Positions 37,411 through 47,641 are shown, numbered from the stretch's first letter. The stretch: 64,000 bases of DNA from Vibrio sp. S17_S38 (GCF_014694375.1 NZ_JAAUWW010000001.1:248001-312000); one strand, 5' to 3'. The notes: generated by a model not told the origin, from the letters alone. Numbers and translations are program-made.

Positions 37411-39900
37411 ATGTTTATCCTGCTCTCTCTTCTCTTAGCCTTTATTGCACTTGGCATCTGTCTTTATCATCGCACTTCACAACTTATTACCTTAGCGATT
37501 GTTGGCGCTATTTTTGCGATAGCAACCCTGGTAACACAAACAACACCTATTTTATTTGGCTTATATATTATTGCTTGTGGGTTCATTGCGATTCCAAGCG
37601 TCCGTCGTCGTTTATTCAGTAAACCAACATTAACGGTATTTCGTAAGATATTACCCGCTATGTCACAAACTGAAAAAGAAGCCATTGATGCTGGCACCGT
37701 ATGGTGGGAAGCCGAATTATTTAAAGGTAAACCAGATTGGAAAAAACTTAACGATATCAAAGCGCCGCAACTCAGTGTTGAAGAGCAAGCCTTCATTGAT
37801 GGCCCAGTGAATGAAGTGTGTAAAATGGCCAATGACTTTGAGATCACACATGAATTAGCAGACTTACCACCAGAGATTTGGCAATACCTTAAAGATCATA
37901 AATTCTTCGCGATGATCATCAAGAAAAAATACGGCGGTTTAGAATTTTCAGCTTATGCACAATCGATCGTTTTGCAAAAACTGACTGGTGTCTCTGGCGT
38001 GTTGTCCTCAACTGTCGGCGTACCGAATTCTTTAGGCCCGGGTGAGTTATTGCAACATTACGGTACAAAGGAGCAACAAGATCACTACTTACCTCGCCTT
38101 GCTGAAGGCAAAGAAATTCCATGTTTTGCCTTAACTAGCCCAGAAGCAGGTTCTGATGCGGGCGCGATCCCAGATTACGGCATTGTGTGTAAAGGCCAAT
38201 GGGAAGGCAAAGAAGTGTTGGGTATGAATCTAACATGGAATAAGCGTTACATTACTCTTGCCCCCGTGGCAACCGTATTAGGGCTAGCGTTTAAATTACA
38301 AGATCCTGATGGGTTACTCGGCATTAAAGACGATTCTGGTAATGATAAGAAAGATATAGGCATCACTTGCGCCTTAATCCCAACTAATATGGAAGGCGTT
38401 AAAATTGGTCGACGTCACTTCCCGCTGAACGTTCCTTTTCAAAATGGCCCTACTCAAGGAGACAATATTTTTGTGCCTCTAGATTTTATCATCGGTGGCC
38501 CAGCGATGGCAGGTCAAGGATGGCGCATGTTAGTGGAATGTTTATCTGTGGGTCGTGGCATCACTTTGCCTTCAAACTCGACAGGAGGAACCAAAACTGC
38601 AGCACTGGCAACGGGAGCTTACGCTCGAATTCGTCGCCAATTTAAACAACCGATTGGACATATGGAAGGCATTGAAGAACCATTAGCACGCCTAGCAGGT
38701 AACGCTTATATGATGGATGCGGCCAGCCAATTAACCGTTGCAGGTATTGATTTAGGCGAGAAGCCATCGGTTATTTCTGCCATTGTTAAATACCATTGTA
38801 CTCATCGCGGTCAACGATGCTTAATTGATGCGATGGATATTGCGGGAGGTAAAGGCGTTTGCCTCGGCCCAGCTAACTTCTTAGCGCGTGGTTATCAAGG
38901 CTCACCCATTGCTGTGACGGTAGAAGGCGCGAATATTTTAACTCGATCAATGATCATTTATGGTCAAGGCGCGATCCGTTGTCATCCTTATGTGCTTGAA
39001 GAGATGGAAGCCGCTCATTCCACTGAACACAATGCATTAGCTCGTTTTGACAAAGCTTTATTTGGTCATGTTGGATTTAGCATGAGCAACGCAGTCCGCA
39101 GTTTGTGGCTTGGGATCACTGATGGTCGTGGTTCAAATGCACCGACCGATTCAAATATGACCGCACAGACGCGCGCTCAAATAAAACCGTATTACCAAAA
39201 ACTGAACCGCTACAGTGCCAACATGGCGTTATTATCAGATGTTTCTATGGCGGTTCTAGGCGGTTCACTAAAACGTAAAGAGCGTCTATCAGCGCGTCTA
39301 GGTGACATACTCAGCCAGTTATATCTAAGCTCAGCGACATTAAAACGTTTCGAGATGGAAGGCTACCAAGAAGCTGATTTGCCTTTGGTACATTGGAGTG
39401 TGCAAGATAGCTTACGCCAAGCTGAAGAAGCGATTGCAGAACTACTGCGTAACTTCCCATCACGTAGCGCGGCAATGATGCTACGTATACTGATATTACC
39501 ATTGGGAACAGTTCGCACCGCACCAAGCGACAAACTGGATAACCAAGTGGCACAGATATTACAAACGCCATCGGCTACTCGCTCTCGTATTGGGCGAAAT
39601 CAATACCTTGCCCCAACTGAGCACAACCCTGCGGGTAAAATTGAACTCGCTTTAGAAACGATTCTGAGAGCTGAGCCAATTTTCGATGCTATTTGTAAAA
39701 AAGCAGAGAAACGCCGACCATTCACGCAGCTTGATAAAATCGCCGAACTTGGTTTAGGAAATAGCTGGATAACGGCAGAGGAAGCACAAATACTGCGCGA
39801 TGCTGAAATCGTCCGTCTAGAAACCATCAATGTGGATGACTTTGACCCAAGCGAATTAATCGTAAAAAAGCAAAGTAAAGAAATGAGTCAAGTGGCGTAA
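37411..39900 (+). CDS. fadE: Acyl-CoA dehydrogenase FadE
   Basis: The 829-aa protein (E. coli FadE 814) has two hydrophobic N-terminal segments (residues ~1-65), then an acyl-CoA dehydrogenase core with [27 protein letters not shown] and [17 protein letters not shown], and a long C-terminal DUF1974 part. It catalyses the first oxidation of fatty-acid beta-oxidation at the inner membrane. AAGGAA precedes the ATG, and a FadR-like site lies upstream. The gene is divergent from gmhA, as in E. coli. Confidence 0.96.
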   Translation: MFILLSLLLAFIALGICLYHRTSQLITLAIVGAIFAIATLVTQTTPILFGLYIIACGFIAIPSVRRRLFSKPTLTVFRKILPAMSQTEKEAIDAGTVWWEAELFKGKPDWKKLNDIKAPQLSVEEQAFIDGPVNEVCKMANDFEITHELADLPPEIWQYLKDHKFFAMIIKKKYGGLEFSAYAQSIVLQKLTGVSGVLSSTVGVPNSLGPGELLQHYGTKEQQDHYLPRLAEGKEIPCFALTSPEAGSDAGAIPDYGIVCKGQWEGKEVLGMNLTWNKRYITLAPVATVLGLAFKLQDPDGLLGIKDDSGNDKKDIGITCALIPTNMEGVKIGRRHFPLNVPFQNGPTQGDNIFVPLDFIIGGPAMAGQGWRMLVECLSVGRGITLPSNSTGGTKTAALATGAYARIRRQFKQPIGHMEGIEEPLARLAGNAYMMDAASQLTVAGIDLGEKPSVISAIVKYHCTHRGQRCLIDAMDIAGGKGVCLGPANFLARGYQGSPIAVTVEGANILTRSMIIYGQGAIRCHPYVLEEMEAAHSTEHNALARFDKALFGHVGFSMSNAVRSLWLGITDGRGSNAPTDSNMTAQTRAQIKPYYQKLNRYSANMALLSDVSMAVLGGSLKRKERLSARLGDILSQLYLSSATLKRFEMEGYQEADLPLVHWSVQDSLRQAEEAIAELLRNFPSRSAAMMLRILILPLGTVRTAPSDKLDNQVAQILQTPSATRSRIGRNQYLAPTEHNPAGKIELALETILRAEPIFDAICKKAEKRRPFTQLDKIAELGLGNSWITAEEAQILRDAEIVRLETINVDDFDPSELIVKKQSKEMSQVA

Positions 39901-39929
39901 AAGTTAAGCACCGTAAGGATCAGAAACAT

Positions 39930-39959
39930 AAAGCACAGCGAATTGCCGCTGTGCTTTTC
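39930..39959 (+). terminator. Terminator of fadE
   Basis: AAAGCACAGCG and CGCTGTGCTTTT form an 11-bp stem with a 7-base loop, 30 bases after the stop. The T-run is short. Confidence 0.85.
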
Positions 39960-40059
39960 TATGAGGTGAACCGATTTATAAATTTAATTTTTAGAGTATG
40001 GTACCGACTAGTCACGCTTCCCATCAAACCAAGCCTTACCATTACCGACATTTGTTAGT

Positions 40060-40677
40060 TTATTGTTGGTCGCTAAATAGCAGATTAGCTCCAGATACAG
40101 CCAAAAAGATCGCACAAGTTCGATTAAAGCGCTTTGCCATTTTAGGCTTAGCAAACCACTGCCTTAGATATAAACCAAATGCAGCATAAATAGAAATCGC
40201 TACCATTTCCAATACTAGAAATGTACTACCCAATATGAAAAATTGTTCGCTGGCATTGGCAGAAGCATCGACAAACTGAGGGAGAAAAGCGGTAAATATT
40301 AAAATTGCTTTAGGATTACCAGCCGCTAGAACGAACTCTTGCTTTGCCAAACCAAAATGATTTCGGGTTCTGTCAATTTCGAATATTGGACTAGCTTCTG
40401 AACGCCAAAGATTAAACGCGATCCAAAGCAAATATGCGGCACCCAGTAGTTTTATCGTAAAAAATAGAGTCTCAGATGCATAAAGAACAACGGCCAAGCC
40501 TGAAGCAGTTAGAGTAATCATTGCTGAAAATGCGGTGACTCGGCCCAAACCAGCAATCAATGCAGACTGAAAGCCGTAACAACGTGCATTATTCATAGCA
40601 AGAAGATTATTGGGACCCGGTGTCATATTTAATGCGAAGCAAACCGGTATAAAAAAAATCAATTTCCAGATTTCCAC
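40060..40677 (-). CDS. LysE/RhtB-family amino-acid exporter
   Basis: The 205-aa protein has six hydrophobic segments and the family signature NMTPGPNNLLAMNNA at residues 17-31, then AAYLLWIAFNLWRS and an AAGNPKAILIF segment. Family members export amino acids such as lysine, threonine, homoserine or leucine. The substrate cannot be read from sequence. It lies downstream of leuA2-araC on the same strand, 178 bases away, so export of a leucine-pathway product is a possible but unproven role. It converges with fadE. Confidence 0.85.
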   Translation of the reverse strand: MEIWKLIFFIPVCFALNMTPGPNNLLAMNNARCYGFQSALIAGLGRVTAFSAMITLTASGLAVVLYASETLFFTIKLLGAAYLLWIAFNLWRSEASPIFEIDRTRNHFGLAKQEFVLAAGNPKAILIFTAFLPQFVDASANASEQFFILGSTFLVLEMVAISIYAAFGLYLRQWFAKPKMAKRFNRTCAIFLAVSGANLLFSDQQ

Positions 40678-40855
40678 TAAATCTCCTTAATAAACATTGT
40701 AAACACAACGGACAAATATAAACCTAACGCATCATTAGGGGGTGGCTGAATTCGTTACGATCTGTAAATCCTACATTGGATGCAACGAGCAAAACACTTT
40801 ATTAATTTTTCACCACATGATGACATGAACGAAAGAAACTTACTTCGTCGTATAT

Positions 40856-41635
40856 TTATGAACATCCAATATTTGAAGCATATTCTACAGGTGAAATGCC
40901 TACTCTACTTTTAAACATAGAACTAAATGAACTAGGACTTTCATATCCAACAGAAAGTGCAGCGTCTATCACATTGACACCTTGAGCCAATAATTCCATG
41001 CTTTCCAATAATCGCTTTCTTCGCAACCATTCCCCAAAACTTAGCCCAAGTTGTTGATGAAATTGACGAGATACTGTCTTGTCTGATATTTGTAATAATT
41101 TTGATGCATCCGAAGTTGACCAAGGATGGTCTAATCGTTTTGATATCTTGGTACATAGATCATAAAGGTGAGAGCTTTCTTTCGGCATAGGAACGTGAAA
41201 ATCCAAAATATTAAGTATCCTTAACTCATCCAATATCAATTCAATAATTCGGCTTTCTCGACTTCCTTTAAGGAAAGGGTTTTTAATATTTACGGCTTGA
41301 ATAATCAACGCTCTTAAAAGAGGAGTAACTTCGTATACTTGACATTGATTTGGTAAATCGGCTCTAGCAAGCGGATCAATAAATAATGTTTTTACGTCCA
41401 CGGTACCAACAGTACGTAAACTATGGATCATCCCCTCTGGGATCCATAAACCTCTTCCGGGAGGAACAATCCAATCTCCTATTTCAGTCTCCACTTTAAT
41501 CACACCACTCACAGTGTGAAGTAATTGAGTATTAGTATGAGAATGCGGAGGTTCGCAAGCATTATGAGAGTAATGATGAGCTATTGCCGTTACTGCTTGT
41601 TCCATCTGATCATTAACAAAATGCATATAACTCAT
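40856..41635 (-). CDS. AraC-family regulator with N-terminal cupin
   Basis: The 259-aa protein has an N-terminal cupin-like sensor (CEPPHSHTNTQLLHTVSGVIKVETEIGDW in part, with the His pair at about 32-34) and a C-terminal AraC double helix-turn-helix (WSTSDASKLLQISDKTVSRQF, then VNVIDAALSVGYESPSSFSSMFKSRVG). It starts 19 bases after the leuA2 stop with AAGGGATGAG before the ATG, so the two are co-transcribed. It probably controls leuA2 and perhaps the LysE gene. Effector unknown. Base composition is visibly AT-rich. Confidence 0.88.
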   Translation of the reverse strand: MSYMHFVNDQMEQAVTAIAHHYSHNACEPPHSHTNTQLLHTVSGVIKVETEIGDWIVPPGRGLWIPEGMIHSLRTVGTVDVKTLFIDPLARADLPNQCQVYEVTPLLRALIIQAVNIKNPFLKGSRESRIIELILDELRILNILDFHVPMPKESSHLYDLCTKISKRLDHPWSTSDASKLLQISDKTVSRQFHQQLGLSFGEWLRRKRLLESMELLAQGVNVIDAALSVGYESPSSFSSMFKSRVGISPVEYASNIGCS

Positions 41636-41654
41636 CCCTTATCTATTTTTATAC

Positions 41655-43367
41655 TTAACTCAAGGTGCTTTCTGGCATATCAGTTAATATGTGGGTTTTC
41701 TGCGTTGCTATTAGTAAATTACTAATAGCATTAAGTGTTGCCTGAAGAGAAGATCGAGTCGTATCGTTTTCTATAGAAACACCAAAAAAATGGTGATTGC
41801 CATCAGATTCACATTCAATATAAGAAATTGCTTTGCTGTGTGTCGAATCTCCTAATGTATGCTCAGAATAATTAACAATATTAATATCTATATCCAAGTA
41901 TTCATTTAGCCCATTCAGTAAAGCACTCAATAAACCGTTACTTTTTCCTGATATTTTAAATATTTTATTCTTATATCCCACTTTAACAACAATACCTTGA
42001 TCACTATTAGATGAGTCACTTTGGTAGTCAATCAACTTCAAGCTAACATAAGGATTAACGCCATAACTACGTCTGAATATATCCCACATTTCAGATAAAC
42101 TGAGCTCTACCTCTGTTTTATCTAAAATATTCTGTACCTTTTTACTAAAATCTAATTGCAGCTTAGTTGGTAGTTTTAATCCATGATTTTGCTCTAACAT
42201 CCAAGATGGACCACTTTTACCAGATTGGCTATTAACTTTGATAACTTCTTCATATGAGCAACCAACATCTTTAGGGTCTAAAGGTAAATATGGAATGTTC
42301 CATTTCTCTGATTGCCCAGAAGCATGCGCTTCAAATCCCTTCTTAATAGCATCTTGATGAGAACCAGAAAAAGCTGTGAATACAAGTTCACCGGAATAAG
42401 GATGCCGAGGGTGGATCGGAATATTAGTGCAAGACTCTATTATTTTGGCTGTTTTTCTAATATCAGAAAAATCTAATTTTGGATCGATACCTTGGGTATA
42501 TAAGTTTAAAGCTAATATCGCAAGGTCTACATTTCCCGTTCTTTCCCCATTACCGAAAACACATCCTTCCACTCGTGTGGCCCCTGCAAGCTGAGCGAGT
42601 TCAGCGGCGGCAACACCAGTACCACGGTCGTTATGTGGATGGATGCTAATCGTGACACTTTCCATATCACTGAATGAGGTGCGAAATTTTTCAATTTGAT
42701 CTGCATAAACGTTAGGAGTATTTACCTCCACAGTTGCAGGTAAATTTAATATTAAAGGACGGTCATTACTTGGCTGCCAAGCTTTTTTAACCGCTTCACA
42801 GATCTCCAATGAAAACTCAAGTTCTGTAAAACAAAAGGTTTCAGGAGAGTACTCCAAAGTCCATTGTGTCTGACATTGTTCATCACATAATCGTTTAATA
42901 TGCAGTGTGCTTAACACCGCCATTTCAATAATTTCAGACTTACTTTTTTTAAACACCAACTCTCTAAATAATGGAGCGGTTGCATTATATAAATGAACAA
43001 TCGCACGTGAAGCCCCTTGTAGAGATAGCAATGTTCTTTCGATTAGATCTGGTCTAGCTTGAGTAATAACTTGAATCCAAACATTATCGGGAATTTTATT
43101 CTGTTCAATTAAATATCGAACAAATTTGAAATCTGTTTGTGAAGCGGATGGAAAAGCGACTTCTATCTCTTTGAAACCACAGGTAATCAGATGGTCGAAA
43201 AGTAATGCCTTTTTTTCATGATTCATTGGTGTACTTAAAGCTTGATTTCCGTCTCGTAAATCAGTTGAGCACCAACGCGGCGCTTCCAATAATTGCTTTG
43301 ATGGCCAAGTACGCTGTGGGTTGCTTACAACCGTAGCAGGATTATATTTTTTGGTTGGATTATTCAT
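41655..43367 (-). CDS. leuA: 2-isopropylmalate synthase, type 2 (LeuA2)
   Basis: The 570-aa protein has the catalytic TDLRDGNQAL with Arg38 and Asp39, metal ligands His243 and His245 in SIHPHNDRG, and GCVFGNGERTGNVDL. A linker and a C-terminal regulatory (LeuA dimer) domain from about residue 430 follow. This is the long IPMS type seen in actinobacteria and scattered proteobacteria, distinct from the leuABCD-operon enzyme. It condenses acetyl-CoA with 2-ketoisovalerate. No leuBCD is nearby, and the adjacent gene is an AraC regulator, so it may be a second, specially regulated copy. AGGAG precedes the ATG. Confidence 0.9.
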   Translation of the reverse strand: MNNPTKKYNPATVVSNPQRTWPSKQLLEAPRWCSTDLRDGNQALSTPMNHEKKALLFDHLITCGFKEIEVAFPSASQTDFKFVRYLIEQNKIPDNVWIQVITQARPDLIERTLLSLQGASRAIVHLYNATAPLFRELVFKKSKSEIIEMAVLSTLHIKRLCDEQCQTQWTLEYSPETFCFTELEFSLEICEAVKKAWQPSNDRPLILNLPATVEVNTPNVYADQIEKFRTSFSDMESVTISIHPHNDRGTGVAAAELAQLAGATRVEGCVFGNGERTGNVDLAILALNLYTQGIDPKLDFSDIRKTAKIIESCTNIPIHPRHPYSGELVFTAFSGSHQDAIKKGFEAHASGQSEKWNIPYLPLDPKDVGCSYEEVIKVNSQSGKSGPSWMLEQNHGLKLPTKLQLDFSKKVQNILDKTEVELSLSEMWDIFRRSYGVNPYVSLKLIDYQSDSSNSDQGIVVKVGYKNKIFKISGKSNGLLSALLNGLNEYLDIDINIVNYSEHTLGDSTHSKAISYIECESDGNHHFFGVSIENDTTRSSLQATLNAISNLLIATQKTHILTDMPESTLS

Positions 43368-43635
43368 ACTTTACTCCTATTAATTCTTATAGAGTAAAGA
43401 CATGCGGAATAGAGTTCATATCGATTAAAGACACATAGCTGTCCAATTTAGACAAAAGGGAGTTAAAAACTCTGATGCTAAAATCCTTTTCCAGTATAAA
43501 AATAGTTTTAAGCCCTTCATATTGATTAGTTACACAAAGCATCTTTAATTTTCTGCTTATTTGTCCTGATATACGCTATGCCATTGCGATAAGCTTGAAA
43601 GATTACACCACTCTGAAATACTATAAACCAAGATC
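43368..43635 (-). promoter_or_regulatory. Leader and control region of leuA2
   Basis: About 270 AT-rich bases precede leuA2. On the leuA2 strand they hold a 51-codon frame (43542 down to 43387) with eight Leu codons but no good ribosome site, a small GAGTT/AACTC hairpin near 43470, and an imperfect 15-base palindrome TGTCCAATTTAGACA at 43440-43454, 73-87 bases before the ATG. The palindrome could bind the AraC protein. Whether the frame is translated is not known. Confidence 0.4.
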
Positions 43636-43679
43636 AAAAAAGGTCGTGAAAGGTGTTTTATTCAAACCCTGTCGCGACC
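43636..43679 (-). terminator. Terminator of DUF2999 gene
   Basis: On the minus strand GGTCG pairs with CGACC, with an inner GGGTTT/AAACACC stem, and TTTTTTGA follows. It separates the DUF2999-dnaQ transcript from leuA2. Confidence 0.75.
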
Positions 43680-43705
43680 ATTAACTTAATTTTATGTAGA
43701 TAGAT

Positions 43706-43960
43706 TTACTTTTGTAGTTGTGCTTTCGCCGCTTCAACTTTTGAAAAATCTAACCCTAGCTCATCAACAGCTTCTTTAATCAAAGCAGGATTTTGCATCA
43801 CCTGTCCCATCAATAATTGCAGTTGCTCTTGCGGTAGGCCTAACTGACTAATGGTTGCCATTGCAGCCAATGGATTTTGAGTCATAGTTTCAAATAACTC
43901 GCGGATCTGTGCATCACTAATATTGTTTTGTTTTAACAGGGCAATAATTGGGTTCATCAT
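43706..43960 (-). CDS. DUF2999 small protein
   Basis: The 84-aa protein is almost entirely helical, with MNPIIALLKQNNISDAQIRELFETMTQNPLAAM and a C-terminal LDFSKVEAAKAQLQ; no signal or membrane segment. The family is confined largely to Vibrio and relatives and has no known function. It starts 30 bases after dnaQ and is probably co-transcribed. The second Met may be the real start. Confidence 0.8.
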   Translation of the reverse strand: MMNPIIALLKQNNISDAQIRELFETMTQNPLAAMATISQLGLPQEQLQLLMGQVMQNPALIKEAVDELGLDFSKVEAAKAQLQK

Positions 43961-43990
43961 ACTTACCTTATTTATTTTATTATTCAGTTA

Positions 43991-44740
43991 CTAATTTTTA
44001 ACGACTGTTTCGCGCCACAAACAAGCGCCTTTTTTAGCCACTAAATCTAAACGTTCTTCATGTTGTTTCTGTTCTTCATCACTCGCTTTTAATACTTTCA
44101 ATACTCGCTCTGCAGAAACGCGACGAATGGTTTCACCCACGCCACCATCTTTAGACTGACCAGCATTAAATTGCATGCTAGTTTGTCCACCAGTCATCAG
44201 CAGATAAACATCGGCTAGAATCTCAGCATCGAGCAAAGCGCCGTGCAAGGTACGATGAGAATTATCAATACCGTAACGATCACATAAAATATCTAGATTA
44301 TTTCGTTTGCCGGGGAAGATTTTTTTCGCCATTGCCAAGGTATCGGTAACCTTGCACAAGTCAGCAGTTTTTTCATTGCTACCATTGAGTTTGAATTCAT
44401 AATCCATGAATCCCGTATCAAAGGGAGCGTTATGCGCGACCAGTTCAGCGCCACGAATAAAATCAATAAACTCTTGGTGAATCGCTTTATATTCTGGTTT
44501 CCCGACCAAGAATTCATCGGTAATACCGTGCACTCCAATCGCTTCAGGATCACTTAAGCGATCAGGCTTAATGTAGCAATGGAAATGCCTACCGGTCAGC
44601 TTACGATCAATAATTTCGACCGCACCAATCTCAATGATCCGGTGCCCCATATAAACTGGCCCACCTTCACGGTTCATACCTGTGGTTTCGGTATCCAGAA
44701 CAATGATGCGGTCATGTGATGAATTGGTACTGGTATTCAT
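43991..44740 (-). CDS. dnaQ: DNA polymerase III epsilon subunit (proofreading exonuclease)
   Basis: The 249-aa protein has Exo I at VLDTETTGM (Asp16, Glu18), Exo II at AHNAPFDTGFMDYE, and Exo III at HRTLHGALLDAEILADVY with the general-base His. A Gln/Lys-rich linker and C-terminal tail bind the alpha subunit. It removes misincorporated bases at the replication fork. It is divergent from rnhA with 65 bases between, a conserved arrangement with overlapping promoters. Confidence 0.97.
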   Translation of the reverse strand: MNTSTNSSHDRIIVLDTETTGMNREGGPVYMGHRIIEIGAVEIIDRKLTGRHFHCYIKPDRLSDPEAIGVHGITDEFLVGKPEYKAIHQEFIDFIRGAELVAHNAPFDTGFMDYEFKLNGSNEKTADLCKVTDTLAMAKKIFPGKRNNLDILCDRYGIDNSHRTLHGALLDAEILADVYLLMTGGQTSMQFNAGQSKDGGVGETIRRVSAERVLKVLKASDEEQKQHEERLDLVAKKGACLWRETVVKN

Positions 44741-44805
44741 AATAAACTCTATGTAAAACTATGAGGGTTTTAAGCCCCAGTAAAAAATTAAGGTAATCAT
44801 ACCAA

Positions 44806-45279
44806 ATGATAACGAAACACGTTGAGATTTTCACAGATGGTTCTTGTTTAGGCAATCCTGGCCCAGGTGGTTACGGCATCGTTCTACGCTATAAAGAACA
44901 AGAAAAGTATTTATCGGAAGGATTTCAACAAACGACCAATAACCGCATGGAAATGATGGCAGCAGTGGTGGCATTAAAATCATTAAAAGAACCATGCAAG
45001 GTTACTTTAACCACTGATAGCCAATATGTTCGTCAAGGGATCACTCAATGGATCCATGGTTGGAAGAAAAAAAATTGGCAAACTTCAGCTAAGAAACCAG
45101 TAAAAAATGTCGATTTATGGAAAGCACTAGACACCGAAACCGCTCGCCATGAAGTTGAATGGAAATGGGTTAAAGGTCATGCGGGACATCGTGAAAATGA
45201 AATATGTGATGATTTAGCACGCACTGCAGCAGAGTCACCAACCCGCGCAGACGAAGGATTTCAGCCGAGTGAAAAATAA
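44806..45279 (+). CDS. rnhA: Ribonuclease HI
   Basis: The 157-aa enzyme has the DEDD residues in context: [12 protein letters not shown] (Asp11), [16 protein letters not shown] and the late catalytic Asp in NEICDDLAR. The basic handle [12 protein letters not shown] is present. It degrades RNA in RNA-DNA hybrids. Divergent from dnaQ. Confidence 0.97.
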   Translation: MITKHVEIFTDGSCLGNPGPGGYGIVLRYKEQEKYLSEGFQQTTNNRMEMMAAVVALKSLKEPCKVTLTTDSQYVRQGITQWIHGWKKKNWQTSAKKPVKNVDLWKALDTETARHEVEWKWVKGHAGHRENEICDDLARTAAESPTRADEGFQPSEK

Positions 45280-45309
45280 TAAGAATTGAATGGCGAGAAC
45301 GCTTCGCTT

Positions 45310-46122
45310 TTAGTTCTTATTTTTCGCTTTCAAAAGAATTTTTTCAACGATTTTCGCCACTGCCACAAATCCAAAGCTAGCGGTAACAACGGTTGCCGCG
45401 CCAAAGCCACTGGCACAATCCATACGTTTTGGTCCTTCAGCCGTCGATTTAACGCCACATACGCTACCATCCGGTTGTGGATATTTCAGTTGCTCGGTTG
45501 AGAACACACAATCAATACCAAACTTACGCTGTGGATTTTTACTAAAATTATGAAAACGACGTAAGGTATCTTTAAGCTTTTTAGCCAGTGGATCTTGCAC
45601 GGTTTTCGATAAATCCGCGACTTTAATTTGGGTAGGATCCACTTGCCCACCCGCGCCGCCTATCGTGATCACTTTGATTTTATTACTGCGACAATAAGCT
45701 AATAATGCGGCTTTCGGCTTCAAACTATCAATCGCATCTAGCACGTAATCGAAGTCTTTTGAAATATAGTCAGCAATATTCTCTGGCGTAATAAAGTCAT
45801 CAATTAATGCCACTTCACACTCTGGATTAATCAGCCTTACTCGTTCAGCCATCACTTCTATTTTGCTCTGCCCTACTGTGCCGGTCATCGCATGAATTTG
45901 GCGGTTAATATTGGTCACGCACACATCATCCATATCAACGAGGGTTAAATGCCCAACACCTGTACGCGCTAAGGCTTCCACCGCCCACGATCCCACACCA
46001 CCAATCCCAATCACACACACATGTGCAGCACGCAGAATATCGACTTCACTATTGCCATATAAACGGCGAGTGCCACCAAATCGTTGGTTATAGCTGTCAG
46101 ATGCTGGTTGCAGTGTTTTCAT
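45310..46122 (-). CDS. tcdA: tRNA threonylcarbamoyladenosine dehydratase TcdA
   Basis: From MKTLQPASDSYNQRFGGTRR the protein is 270 aa (E. coli TcdA/CsdL 268) with AAAGG upstream. It is an E1-like ThiF fold with the ATP loop GIGGVGSWAVEALARTGVG, DMDDVCVTNINRQ and DAIDSLKPKAALLAYC. A hydrophobic C-terminal segment (GFGAATVVTASFGFVAVAKIV) suits its known membrane association. It cyclises t6A37 of tRNA to ct6A. An upstream 28-codon extension is unlikely. Confidence 0.95.
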   Translation of the reverse strand: MKTLQPASDSYNQRFGGTRRLYGNSEVDILRAAHVCVIGIGGVGSWAVEALARTGVGHLTLVDMDDVCVTNINRQIHAMTGTVGQSKIEVMAERVRLINPECEVALIDDFITPENIADYISKDFDYVLDAIDSLKPKAALLAYCRSNKIKVITIGGAGGQVDPTQIKVADLSKTVQDPLAKKLKDTLRRFHNFSKNPQRKFGIDCVFSTEQLKYPQPDGSVCGVKSTAEGPKRMDCASGFGAATVVTASFGFVAVAKIVEKILLKAKNKN

Positions 46123-46265
46123 AATGGAGCCTTTATGTACTCGAACAAGAGGAAGCAGAGAATAAAAAAGAGCGCGCATTATACCTATCTTAAGGCTAAT
46201 ACACACTCTTTCATCGGTTCTGATATTTGAAGACTAGAGTTAACTATAAAACCTAACGATTAATC

Positions 46266-47426
46266 TTAGTTCGATGGGATCTGTAATGGTGGCGCGGTTA
46301 AATCCAACTTCCACACTCGACCGAAATGACGATAATGACCAGCAGCAATGCCTGCTCGAGCGCCCATTCCATGATACAAATCTAAATGACCACCTTTCAC
46401 TGCGCCGCCAGTATCAAGCACGATCATCAGCTTCATAATATGCACACCTGTCCACTTCCCATTCGCATCCAATAATGGTATTTCGGCAAGGATAGGGGTT
46501 CCCATAGGAAAAATACTACGGTCACCAGCTACTGATGCCATTGGTAAGAGAGGAATACCTGCCGAACCCGCCACTTGCGCACCTGGTTGGCGATCAAAAA
46601 ATACATACGATGGATTTTGTTCTAGCAATTCTTTCACTGTGGCAGGATCACTTTTCGCCACCCAGTCTTTTATCGCCTTCATCGACATTTTTTCTTTGGG
46701 AATAATGCCACGTTCAATCAACACTCGGCCAATGCTGACATAAGGATGGTTGTTTTTCCCACCATAGGCAAAATACTCAAGATCATCATTATCAGCATAA
46801 TGAACAAAACCACTGCCCTGCACTTCCATCAAAAATGGATCAATCATATTGGATGCATAACCAAGCACTAGCCCTTTACCGTCTAATGCACCATCATAAA
46901 TCTGTGCACGAGTTGGGCACACTGCGCCACATTCAGGCTTGCCATAAACGGGATATTTAAACAGATGATCGGGAGTATGACGCATCTCAATCACTGGTGA
47001 AAAATAACCAGTAAATAAAATATTACCTTTTTTATCAGCCCCACCTAATTGATCAAAATTAACCCCGTATTTCGCTAACTCATTAGGATCGCCACTTTCT
47101 TGCGCCCACACATTTAATTGTGCATACAAATTATGATACTTAGCTTTTAAAGAGGGGGATTTTTTTTCTACCTCCTCTGCTTGAGCGGCAAAGGTGGTGT
47201 AATCACGTGAAGCATCAGAGTCGACATTATCTTCCGAGGTTAAGGTTGACGGTAAATCACCATCTAGATACTGCTGGCCTCGGTCGGTTGGATTAGCACA
47301 ACCGAACATAACAAAGACGGCACTACAAACTAAAGTCAATTTTGCATAACGCTTAGTTACAGACCAAGAAGACAATGAAAATGGGAAAACAGGAGAAAAC
47401 GAAAAAAGTTTTAGCACAAAAATCAC
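46266..47426 (-). CDS. mltA: Membrane-bound lytic transglycosylase A
   Basis: The protein (up to 386 aa) has a lipobox VMFGC followed by ANPTDRGQQYLDG, the MltA opening, then FTGYFSPVIEMR, PTRAQIYDGALDG, FLMEVQGSGFV and the C-terminal 3D domain VLDTGGAVKGGHLDLYHGMG with catalytic Asp. It cleaves peptidoglycan to 1,6-anhydro-muropeptides at the outer membrane. The start is doubtful: the frame opens with a GTG at 47426 and no good ribosome site, and a TTG about 17 codons later would leave a tidier signal peptide. Confidence 0.93.
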   Translation of the reverse strand: MIFVLKLFSFSPVFPFSLSSWSVTKRYAKLTLVCSAVFVMFGCANPTDRGQQYLDGDLPSTLTSEDNVDSDASRDYTTFAAQAEEVEKKSPSLKAKYHNLYAQLNVWAQESGDPNELAKYGVNFDQLGGADKKGNILFTGYFSPVIEMRHTPDHLFKYPVYGKPECGAVCPTRAQIYDGALDGKGLVLGYASNMIDPFLMEVQGSGFVHYADNDDLEYFAYGGKNNHPYVSIGRVLIERGIIPKEKMSMKAIKDWVAKSDPATVKELLEQNPSYVFFDRQPGAQVAGSAGIPLLPMASVAGDRSIFPMGTPILAEIPLLDANGKWTGVHIMKLMIVLDTGGAVKGGHLDLYHGMGARAGIAAGHYRHFGRVWKLDLTAPPLQIPSN

Positions 47427-47627
47427 CGTAAATGAGTTAACTCAAGAGTTGGCACGCAGCATGACAAAATTACACTAGTGACACAATACTCTGAAATATT
47501 TATCAACATTTTATTTACTTTGTTAACTCATCTGTCATCACAATGTCATTGCCACAAAGTATTCATAAGTAATCAAAATCGACTCACTAACACCTCACAT
47601 TAGTTAAAAATAATGATTGCAGAAAAA

Positions 47628-47641
47628 TGAATTTTTAGTCA
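47628..47641. promoter_or_regulatory. ARG box upstream of argA
   Basis: TGAATTTTTAGTCA matches the ArgR half-site core TGAATWWWWATTCA at 13 of 14 positions, inside a wider AT-rich symmetric stretch (AATGA ... TCATT). It lies 38-51 bases before the argA ATG, where ArgR-arginine would block transcription. A second adjacent box is not clear. Confidence 0.7.

Noticed and set aside
37467..37847. 126-codon frame antisense to fadE
   Set aside because: Shadow of the fadE N-terminal coding region.
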